Positions 1 to 6,064 of a stretch of 37,125 bases of DNA are shown here, in pieces (position 1 is the first letter of the stretch; the number at the start of each line of letters is the position of its first letter). The stretch lies in contig DMES01000071.1 of assembly GCA_003450815.1 (NCBI GenBank), positions 1 to 37,125 on the forward strand, written 5' to 3'. The stretch comes from Elusimicrobiota bacterium (lineage in GTDB: Bacteria; Elusimicrobiota; Elusimicrobia; Elusimicrobiales; UBA9959). Under the pieces are notes generated by a model. The model searched no databases. It saw nothing but the letters and a program-made list of their open reading frames with translations, and was not told where the DNA came from. Made by a program: the position numbers and the translations under genes.

Positions 1-665
1 GGGGAAATGCTAATCGCTACACCAAAACTGGCTATAGCGTTATCATATTCTCCCAAATCTGTGTACATGATGCCTTGCTTATAAAATGCTTGTGCATCTT
101 TTGAGTTTTTTTCTATCACTTTATTTTGCTCTGCAAGAAGTTTTCTGTATTGGTCCAGCCAGTCTTTTTCTATTTGGGAATTGGAGGCGGAGAGGATTTC
201 TCCGGATTCTACTGATACCAGGCGGACATTTAGTTCTAACTGCTTGTCGGGGAGTTCGGTCAGGGTTCCTACTACTATCCAGTTGGCGCCTAGCATTTTG
301 CCTATTTTTTGGGCGGAATCTTGGTCTACGGCGCCGGACAACTGGAATTTTAGTTCTTCGAACACCTTTTCTATTTCTTTTCTTTCTATTACCTTGAATT
401 TCTTTGATTTTACCAGCTCGGTGGTTATTCTTTCGGCTACTACTCCGCCGTCACGGGAGTCTCGTCCGTCGGAATAGGAAAAGCCGGCTACGGCTATTGC
501 TTTATTGGCGCCTGTGCAGTCTTTCAGGAGGTCGCCCGCGATTGTCCGGTAAACATCAGGGTTGTTTTTGGCTTCCGCCCGGGCCTTGTTCGGTTTAACG
601 TCAGCAGGAGCCGCTGTCGCAAAACCAGGAGCGATAAGCAGCAGGAAAATAATTATTTTTGTCAT
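1..665 (-). CDS. CsgG/FlgO-like periplasmic protein with TPR (3' end outside window)
   Basis: The frame is open from ATG at 665 to the window edge (221 codons visible), so the C-terminus is missing. The start has a good ribosome site (CAGGGGGC, 7 bases upstream). Residues 1-19 form a signal peptide (MTKIIIFLLLIAPGFATAA). Residues about 55-165 read like the CsgG/FlgO fold: 'IAVAGFSYSDG', then 'VVAERITTELVKSKKFKVIER', 'AQKIGKMLGANWIVVGTL' and 'VRLVSVESGEIL'. A TPR-like unit follows ('AFYKQGIMYTDLGEYDNAIASFG'). Proteins of this kind act in the periplasm or at the outer membrane. CsgG forms the curli secretion pore, but the FlgO-like branch has no known transport role, so I do not call it a pore. 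It lies downstream of the toxin-antitoxin pair, with a likely terminator between. The family assignment is recognised from the sequence; its function here is unknown. Confidence 0.72.
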   Translation of the reverse strand, partial: MTKIIIFLLLIAPGFATAAPADVKPNKARAEAKNNPDVYRTIAGDLLKDCTGANKAIAVAGFSYSDGRDSRDGGVVAERITTELVKSKKFKVIERKEIEKVFEELKFQLSGAVDQDSAQKIGKMLGANWIVVGTLTELPDKQLELNVRLVSVESGEILSASNSQIEKDWLDQYRKLLAEQNKVIEKNSKDAQAFYKQGIMYTDLGEYDNAIASFGVAISIS

Positions 666-736
666 TTGAATAGCCCCCTGAAGTGACATCCGAGATAGAC
701 AGTATAGTAAAAAACTTCATAACTCATCAGTAAAAT

Positions 737-764
737 GAACTCAAAAGGTAGACCTTTTGAGTTC
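737..764 (-). terminator. hairpin terminator after the toxin-antitoxin pair
   Basis: Two perfect 13-bp arms (GAACTCAAAAGGT / ACCTTTTGAGTTC) with a 2-nt centre directly follow the antitoxin stop codon. On the minus strand they lead into ATTTTACT. The U-tract is short, so termination may be weak. It separates the toxin-antitoxin transcript from the CsgG-like gene. Confidence 0.55.
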
Positions 765-765
765 C

Positions 766-1056
766 TTAAACCATGGGCCTAAACGACATTTGCAGGCCCG
801 ATGCATTCAACACACCCAGGAACGTCTTAAATTCCGGATTCCCTTTTTTTGAAAGCGTCTTATATAGGCCCATTCGCGACAGTGACGCCATCTTTGCCGT
901 TTTTGAAAGTCCATTCGCTTTAGCAACCTGTGCGAGCGCGGCAAGTATGAGCGCCTGATCGTTTTCTTCCGCAGCCGCGTTCAGGTAACGGGCGGCTTCT
1001 TTGGGATTTGTCAACACTTTGTCCAAATAATCATCATGGCTTCGATAGGTTCTCAT
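766..1056 (-). CDS. type II antitoxin, HI1420/HigA-like helix-turn-helix protein
   Basis: This 96-residue protein matches the 'addiction module antidote' family paired with Gp49-like RelE toxins. It has an N-terminal 'YLNAAAEENDQALILAAL' segment, then a helix-turn-helix of the type 'VAKANGLSKTAKMASLSRMGLYKTLS', and the family-typical ending 'NPEFKTFLGVLNASGLQM'. I chose ATG at 1056 rather than an upstream in-frame start at 1080: this ATG overlaps the toxin stop as ATGA and has CGGAGG just upstream, which fits translational coupling. It should bind and neutralise the toxin and repress the shared promoter through the palindrome at 1381-1396. The toxin-first gene order is normal for this family. 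Confidence 0.88.
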   Translation of the reverse strand: MRTYRSHDDYLDKVLTNPKEAARYLNAAAEENDQALILAALAQVAKANGLSKTAKMASLSRMGLYKTLSKKGNPEFKTFLGVLNASGLQMSFRPMV

Positions 1057-1379
1057 ACAATCCTCCGGTAATCGCTCCAATAATCCATCGCCTTTTTAAT
1101 ATCCTTATTCTGGCTGTTCTTATTCCCGGCACAAAGCAAAACGATCAATTCTTTACCCTGAAGGCCAATATAGACCCTGTATCCGGGCCCGAAGTGGATT
1201 TTTAATTCAATAACTCCCTGTCCCACGCTTCGATGATCCCCCAAATTCCCGAATTCTGCCCGGGTCACACACACCCTGATTTTGGCTGCCCCTTCACGAT
1301 CCCTGAGAGAATCGACATATTCTACATACGGCTCGCTTCCCTTCTCCGTCTTATAGATGATGGACCGTTTACGTGTCAT
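1053..1379 (-). CDS. type II toxin, RelE/ParE superfamily (Gp49-like, HI1419 type)
   Basis: This 108-residue protein has the full signature of the family: 'IIYKTEKGSEPYVEYVDSL' at the N-terminus, 'GVIELKIHFGPGYRVYIG' in the middle and 'LIVLLCAGNKNSQNKDIKKA..YW.DY' at the end. RelE-fold toxins of this group usually cleave mRNA on the ribosome; no activity can be proven from sequence. Length and motif spacing look intact, so it is probably functional. The ATG at 1379 lies only 4 bases from the predicted -10 box, so the message may be leaderless. It overlaps the antitoxin by 4 bases. Confidence 0.88.
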   Translation of the reverse strand: MTRKRSIIYKTEKGSEPYVEYVDSLRDREGAAKIRVCVTRAEFGNLGDHRSVGQGVIELKIHFGPGYRVYIGLQGKELIVLLCAGNKNSQNKDIKKAMDYWSDYRRIV

Positions 1380-1380
1380 A

Positions 1381-1412
1381 TATAGTGTATACTATAGTTT
1401 ACATATTGTCAA
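1381..1412 (-). promoter_or_regulatory. sigma-70-type promoter and palindromic operator of the toxin-antitoxin operon
   Basis: On the minus strand TTGACA (1412-1407) and TACACT (1389-1384) are separated by exactly 17 bases, a near-consensus housekeeping promoter. An inverted repeat TATAGT-ATAC-ACTATA (1381-1396) covers the -10 box, the expected place for autorepression by the antitoxin or the complex. Confidence 0.75.
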
Positions 1413-1425
1413 GGGCCATGCCGTG

Positions 1426-1480
1426 ATCTGGCCTGTCACGGGCCATGGCCATCAAACGGCCAAGGGGTGGACTGAGAACG
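1426..1480. repeat. divergent copy of the 84-bp dispersed repeat
   Basis: It shares 'CTGGCCTGTC.CGGGCC.ATGGC' and 'GACTGAG.A' with the repeats at 21289-21371 and 36679-36762. It also shares 'CAAACGGCCA' with sequence beside the latter copy (about 36850). The middle is rearranged. It sits in the 276-bp gap between pilC and the toxin gene, which otherwise holds only the pilC terminator and the toxin-antitoxin promoter. Confidence 0.4.
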
Positions 1481-1609
1481 CACCTCTTGCAGAATGCCTT
1501 TCCGATATACCATAGCAGGTGACCACGACAACGGTCTGTCGTGTTTAAAGAAATTGGTTTCCCTGGAATTGTGTATTATGTCCCCGGTTTACTCCGGTTT
1601 ACTCAATAA

Positions 1610-1635
1610 AAACCCGGTGCGGGAGCACCGGGTTT
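1610..1635 (-). terminator. rho-independent terminator of the pilus operon
   Basis: Perfect 11-bp arms (AAACCCGGTGC / GCACCGGGTTT) enclose a 4-nt loop, and on the minus strand the stem runs into TTTTTATTG. It begins about 20 bases after the pilC stop codon. Confidence 0.88.
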
Positions 1636-1655
1636 AAACCGCATATTATCAATTA

Positions 1656-2852
1656 CTAGCCGCCGCTTACCAGGTCACCCAGGCTGAACATGGGCATGAA
1701 CAGGGCTATTACTATGGTGCCTATAACCGCGCCCAGCACCACCATGATTAGCGGCTCTATCATTGAGGTAAGGCCTTTAACCGCGGTATCCACCTCCTGA
1801 TCATAAAAATCGGCTATTTTATTGAGCATGTTATCCAGGCCGCCTGTCTCTTCACCCACGCTTATCATCTGTATTACCATGGGCGGGAAGATCCCTGCTT
1901 TTTTGAGCGGGTCGGAAATGCGCCCGCCTTCCTTTATGGAATCGCGGCTGCTGTTAATGGCTCTTTCTATGACCTTATTGCCGGAGGTTTTTGCCACAGT
2001 TTCAAGGCCCTGCAATATAGGCACGCCGGACTTTATCAGCGTACCAAGGGTTCTAGTGAATTTGGCGATGGCGACTTTTTTAAGCAATATGCCGAACACC
2101 GGCAGCTTCAGCGATATCTCATCAAATTGTTCCTCTCCCTTCCCGGTTTTAATGTAACGCTTCCCGCCCCAGATAGCCACACCTATACACGCGAACATCG
2201 CTATGCCGGCAGGGCCTCGCAACATATCCGACAGGCTAATAAGAACCTGGGTGATAAAAGGCAGATTGCCACCGAAACTTGCAAAGATATTTTTGAATAT
2301 GGGAATCACGAACATGATAAGGAAAACGGTAATGAGCGCCGCGACGATGGACACCACCATGGGATACATTAAAGCGCTTTTAACCTTGGCCCTCAGGGCT
2401 TCCGCGGATTCCAGATAAGCGGACAGGCGTTCAAGGATGGTATCAAGTATGCCGCCCACCTCGCCCGCCCGTATCATCGATACATAAAGCTCGGTAAACG
2501 CCACGGGGTGTTTTTTCATGGCGTCAGCGATAGACAGCCCAGATTCGATATCCAGGCGAAGCGCCCCCACTACGGTTTTAAAGGCCGGGTTTTCAGCCTG
2601 CTCTTCAAGAATATTCAGGCCCTGCACTATCGGTACGCCGGAAGACACCAGGGTGGACAGTTGGCGGGAAAAGATAACGATATCGTTGTTTTTAACCTTC
2701 CCTTTCTTTTTTTTGACAACTTGCTGCGTTACTTCAATAACAATAAGTTTTTGCTCGCGCAGGCGGGTAATAGCCGCTTTCTGATCGGCGGCCTCTACCA
2801 CGCCTTCCGTTGTCTTGCCGCCAGCTCCTCGCGCTTTGTATGCAAATTGCAT
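1656..2852 (-). CDS. pilC: type IV pilus inner-membrane platform protein PilC
   Basis: This 398-residue protein is full length for the PilC/GspF family. The N-terminus 'MQFAYKARGAGGKTTEGVVEA' and two repeated T2SSF domains (about 70-195 and 270-395) are typical. Each domain carries the family signature, with 'FSRQLSTLVSSGVPIVQGL' in the first and 'FTRTLGTLIKSGVPILQGL' in the second. Three membrane helices are expected, near 170-195, 215-235 and 365-390. PilC sits in the inner membrane and couples the ATPases PilB and PilT to pilin assembly and disassembly. The gene is the last of the pilus operon and is followed by a strong terminator. There is no clear Shine-Dalgarno sequence before the ATG. 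An A8 run lies in codons for 'KKKK' near residue 48. Confidence 0.96.
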   Translation of the reverse strand: MQFAYKARGAGGKTTEGVVEAADQKAAITRLREQKLIVIEVTQQVVKKKKGKVKNNDIVIFSRQLSTLVSSGVPIVQGLNILEEQAENPAFKTVVGALRLDIESGLSIADAMKKHPVAFTELYVSMIRAGEVGGILDTILERLSAYLESAEALRAKVKSALMYPMVVSIVAALITVFLIMFVIPIFKNIFASFGGNLPFITQVLISLSDMLRGPAGIAMFACIGVAIWGGKRYIKTGKGEEQFDEISLKLPVFGILLKKVAIAKFTRTLGTLIKSGVPILQGLETVAKTSGNKVIERAINSSRDSIKEGGRISDPLKKAGIFPPMVIQMISVGEETGGLDNMLNKIADFYDQEVDTAVKGLTSMIEPLIMVVLGAVIGTIVIALFMPMFSLGDLVSGG

Positions 2853-2863
2853 GATTTTAAAAT

Positions 2864-2894
2864 GATTACACAGATTAGAACAGATTACACAGAT
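2864..2894. repeat. 12-bp direct repeat in the pilT-pilC spacer
   Basis: GATTACACAGAT occurs at 2864-2875 and again at 2883-2894, with related ATCCGTGTGATC-like sequence near 2931-2944. The 112-bp spacer between pilT and pilC holds no gene. The role is unknown. Confidence 0.5.
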
Positions 2895-2964
2895 AAAGCC
2901 ATTATCGATATCGCTGTAATCGCTTTTTTAAATCCGTGTGATCAAGGAGCTACTAAGCAGCCCC

Positions 2965-4035
2965 TTAGACCGATAATGTTTTTTGCAGCAGCTTCTTAAG
3001 ATCTTCCGGATCGGAAGAACGGGTGATGGCTTCCTGATAGGTGATTTTCTGCTTTTTATATAGATCCACCAGCGCCTGGTTCATGGTAACCATACCGTAC
3101 TTGCCGCCGGTCTGTATGATGGTGTTAATCTGCTCAATTTTCTGTTCGCGGATAAGATTTCTTACCGCGGCGTTGGCCATCAGAACCTCGCAAGCAAGCA
3201 CACGGCCAGTGCCGGAAGAGGAAACCAGAAGCTGCTGCGCAAAGACGCCCTGCAGAACAAAGGAAAGCTGAACGCGTATCTGTTCCTGCTGATGCGGCGG
3301 AAACACGTCTATGATGCGATTTATGGTCTGCGCGGCATCCGAGGTGTGAAGAGTGGCGAATACCAGGTGCCCGGTTTCCGCGATATTCAAGGCCGCTCCT
3401 ATGGTTTCAAGGTCCCGCATTTCACCTATAAGTATCACATTCGGATCCTGCCTGAGCACATGGCGAAGGGCGGCGCCGAAAGTTTCAGTATCGGAGCCCA
3501 CCTCACGCTGGTTTACAATACTTTTTTTGTGGGTATGCACATACTCTATTGGGTCTTCCACGGTAATTATATGGTAGTTCCTATGCTCATTCAGATAATC
3601 TATCATTGAGGCAAGCGTGGTGGACTTGCCCGAGCCGGTCGGACCGGTGACAAGCAACAACCCCTTGGTCAGTTTCATTATTTCGTAAATTACGGGAGGC
3701 AGATTCAATTCGTCGAAGGTCTTGTATTTGCCGGGGATGGAACGGATGGCCGCACCCACCACGCCTCGCTGGCGATACGCGTTCATCCTGAGTCGGCCCA
3801 TGCCTTTTATGCCGAAAGCAAAGTCCAGTTCGTTGGTGGCTTCAAAACGCTGGCGCTGGGCATCCGTCATTAGCGAAAAAGCCAGAGTCTGGGCCATGTC
3901 GGCGGTAAGTTTGTCAAAGGGACTGGGAAGCAGTTCGCCATCAATTCTTAACATGGGGGGCGCACCGGCTGTAAGATGTATATCAGAGGCATTTTTTTCA
4001 TGCATCATTATAAAGAGTTCGCTCATTGTAACCAT
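2965..4035 (-). CDS. pilT: type IV pilus retraction ATPase PilT
   Basis: This 356-residue protein is full length for PilT. It shows Walker A 'GPTGSGKSTT', the Asp box ('TVEDPIEYVH'), Walker B 'DPNVILIGEMRD' and the His box 'TGHLVFATLHT'. The N-terminal 'LFIMMHEKNASDIHLTAGAPP' is diagnostic of PilT rather than PilB. PilT is a hexameric ATPase on the cytoplasmic face that depolymerises the pilus, driving twitching and DNA uptake. The start at 4035 is supported by AGGAGC 8 bases upstream; a second ATG lies three codons in. It follows pilB after a hairpin-bearing gap. Together with comEC, it suggests competence for transformation. Confidence 0.96.
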   Translation of the reverse strand: MVTMSELFIMMHEKNASDIHLTAGAPPMLRIDGELLPSPFDKLTADMAQTLAFSLMTDAQRQRFEATNELDFAFGIKGMGRLRMNAYRQRGVVGAAIRSIPGKYKTFDELNLPPVIYEIMKLTKGLLLVTGPTGSGKSTTLASMIDYLNEHRNYHIITVEDPIEYVHTHKKSIVNQREVGSDTETFGAALRHVLRQDPNVILIGEMRDLETIGAALNIAETGHLVFATLHTSDAAQTINRIIDVFPPHQQEQIRVQLSFVLQGVFAQQLLVSSSGTGRVLACEVLMANAAVRNLIREQKIEQINTIIQTGGKYGMVTMNQALVDLYKKQKITYQEAITRSSDPEDLKKLLQKTLSV

Positions 4036-4047
4036 AAATTTGCTCCT

Positions 4048-4076
4048 AATAAAATGTTGAGGAACAACATTTTATT
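4048..4076 (-). promoter_or_regulatory. hairpin in the pilB-pilT gap
   Basis: Perfect 12-bp arms (AATAAAATGTTG / CAACATTTTATT) flank a 5-nt loop. The 3' side runs directly into the AGGAG ribosome site of pilT. An almost identical hairpin precedes pilB (5861-5885). There is no poly-U tail, so a translational or mRNA-stability role is more likely than termination. Confidence 0.6.
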
Positions 4077-4089
4077 GCGGTAAAAATTT

Positions 4090-5859
4090 TTAATCTACAT
4101 CCGAACCGGTAACCCTTATTACCTCTTCCACCGTAGTCAACCCTACAAACAGCTTTCTTATCGCCGACTCACGCAGGGTTATCATTCCGTTTTTGCGGCC
4201 GGCGGCTTTTATCTTTGCTACATGGGCTTTCTCAATAATAAGCCCCCTGATAACATCATTCACCTCTAGTATTTCGTGAATACCCACCCGGCCTTTGTAG
4301 CCGGTCTGCGCGCAAACGTCGCAACCCTTGCCTCTCGAGAGAATTATTTTACCATTTTTCGCGTTGTTATCAAGGAAAGCCTTTGAGACGCCAAGTCCCA
4401 GCATCATCTCCGGTTTTACCTCGTAGGTTTCCTTGCAGTTTTTACAGATGGAACGCACAAGACGCTGGGCCACCACCATTAAAAGGGTGGAGGAAGTCAG
4501 AAACGGCTCTACGCCCATCATACCTATGCGGGTGATGGCGCCTGGAGCGTCGTTCGTGTGCAGGGTGGAAAACACAAGGTGTCCGGTCATGGCCGCGTTT
4601 ATGGCGGTAGACATGGTTTCAAAGTCGCGTATTTCGCCCACCATTATAATATCCGGGTCCTGCCGCAGAAAAGAGCGCAGGCCTGAGGCGAAGGTAAGGC
4701 CCACATCGGCGTTAACGCCCACCTGGTTTATTCCCTCAAGATTATATTCAATCGGATCCTCTATGGTAACTATGTTAACATCCGGCTCGTTCATGGTGGC
4801 CAGCGCCGAATAAAGCGTGGTTGACTTGCCGGAACCTGTGGGCCCGGTTACCAGATTAATCCCATGCGGCGCTTTCAGGCATTTAGAGAAAATGGCCAGG
4901 TTTTCCGGTTCAAAACCCAGGTCCTCAAGTTTAAGTTTCAGGCCGGAGGAGTCGAGTATCCTCATTACCACCTTCTCGCCCGGGCCGCAGGGTAAAATGG
5001 ATACGCGCAGATCTATTTCGCGGTCATCAATTCTCAGTTTGGTCCGCCCGTCCTGCGGAACGCGGCGCTCGGAGATATCCAGAGTTGACATTATTTTAAG
5101 GCGGCTGAGAATGGCGTTATGAAATTTTTTAGGAGGCGAAGGCTGGTTATGCAAAACACCGTCTATCCGGAAACGCACGCGGGTATCTTTATAGCCGGGT
5201 TCAATGTGTATGTCGGAGGCGTGGGCCTTTATGGCTGAAGAAATAATGAGGTTAACCATCTGCACAATAGGCGCGGCCTCGCCTTTTGCCTCAAGGGAAA
5301 TAAAGTCATCGCCCCCGCCTTTATCAGCATCCTCGCTAACCAGCGCAATATCCGTCACCCCGCCTTTGGTCCTGCTCAGAATGTCGTCCAGGGCTTCCTT
5401 GGAGGACTTGACTCCGTAAGATTTGTCTATGGCCGAGATGATGTCGGTTTCGGAACCGAAAACAGGCGTAATATCATAGCCGGTCATCATTTTAAGATCG
5501 TCTAGAATAACGATATTAAGCGGGTCCTCCATGGCCACTTTAAGCCTGTTTTCTTTTTTTTCGACTGCGATAAGATTATTGCGCCGGGCAATGTTTTCAG
5601 GAATAATTTTCACCGCGTCGGCCGGAATTTCCCTGACTGCCAGATCCACAAATTCTATTCCGAATTGTTTGCTGAGAAATGAAAGCAGCGCTTTTTCAGT
5701 TATATATCCGCTGTGAACCAGCAGTTGGCCAAGTTTTCCGCCTTCGGTCTTCTGCCGGTCAAGCGCTGAAGCGAGCTGGCTGGCGGTGATAAGGCCGGAG
5801 GAAACAAGCATCTCCCCCAGTTTTTTTGAAATATTTATTGATATGCCTTTTTCAGTCAT
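4090..5859 (-). CDS. pilB: type IV pilus extension ATPase PilB
   Basis: With start ATG at 5859 the protein has 589 residues, normal for PilB/GspE. The N-terminal domain ('LGEMLVSSGLITASQLASAL') and 'FVDLAVREIPADAVKIIPE' belong to the GSPII_E N-domain. The motor core shows Walker A 'GPTGSGKSTTLYSAL', Walker B 'DPDIIMVGEIRDFET' and the His box 'TGHLVFSTLHTNDAP'. A zinc-binding Cys set ('CKNC' and 'CDVC') lies near the C-terminus. PilB powers pilus polymerisation. An upstream ATG at 5880 in the same frame would add seven residues, but these fall inside the hairpin at 5861-5885, so I prefer 5859. Neither start has a Shine-Dalgarno sequence. Confidence 0.95.
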   Translation of the reverse strand: MTEKGISINISKKLGEMLVSSGLITASQLASALDRQKTEGGKLGQLLVHSGYITEKALLSFLSKQFGIEFVDLAVREIPADAVKIIPENIARRNNLIAVEKKENRLKVAMEDPLNIVILDDLKMMTGYDITPVFGSETDIISAIDKSYGVKSSKEALDDILSRTKGGVTDIALVSEDADKGGGDDFISLEAKGEAAPIVQMVNLIISSAIKAHASDIHIEPGYKDTRVRFRIDGVLHNQPSPPKKFHNAILSRLKIMSTLDISERRVPQDGRTKLRIDDREIDLRVSILPCGPGEKVVMRILDSSGLKLKLEDLGFEPENLAIFSKCLKAPHGINLVTGPTGSGKSTTLYSALATMNEPDVNIVTIEDPIEYNLEGINQVGVNADVGLTFASGLRSFLRQDPDIIMVGEIRDFETMSTAINAAMTGHLVFSTLHTNDAPGAITRIGMMGVEPFLTSSTLLMVVAQRLVRSICKNCKETYEVKPEMMLGLGVSKAFLDNNAKNGKIILSRGKGCDVCAQTGYKGRVGIHEILEVNDVIRGLIIEKAHVAKIKAAGRKNGMITLRESAIRKLFVGLTTVEEVIRVTGSDVD

Positions 5860-5860
5860 A

Positions 5861-5885
5861 ATAAAATGTTGAAGCAACATTTTAT
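5861..5885 (-). promoter_or_regulatory. hairpin directly upstream of the pilB start
   Basis: Arms ATAAAATGTTG / CAACATTTTAT (11 bp) with a 3-nt loop end one base before the pilB ATG. The arms match the hairpin before pilT. As pilB has no Shine-Dalgarno sequence, the structure may govern initiation. The rest of the 205-bp gap to the upstream gene (5860-6064) holds only the palindrome at 6041-6063. Confidence 0.55.
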
Positions 5886-6040
5886 ATTACAATTATTGTC
5901 AGCACACTGACTACTCTCGCCGGAAAACATAATGAAAATCTTCCGGCGTTTATAAAAGGAGACGCACGCGGGTTTTGATAATGTTTACAAAATGTCGTAA
6001 CAAGAACGGTGTGCCCCAGGGGACGCAAGTGCAAGAACTT

Positions 6041-6063
6041 CCGAAAATTGTGGCAATTTTCGG
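6041..6063. repeat. 23-bp palindrome, copy 1 of 4
   Basis: 10-bp arms CCGAAAATTG / CAATTTTCGG surround TGG, immediately after the stop codon of the GYF-domain gene. Three other copies (13137, 29170, 36564) have CCG in the centre. It may act as a transcript-end hairpin, but it lacks a U-tract. Confidence 0.7.
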
Positions 6064-6064
6064 A

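Noticed and set aside
2700..2720. A8 run in pilC as a slippage site
   Set aside because: It codes for a normal Lys-rich stretch in the family's flexible N-terminal region and would give no sensible truncated product.
5886..5945. Possible promoter upstream of pilB
   Set aside because: TAGTCA/TAATAT with an 18-base spacer is weak. pilB could equally be read through from the GYF-domain gene.
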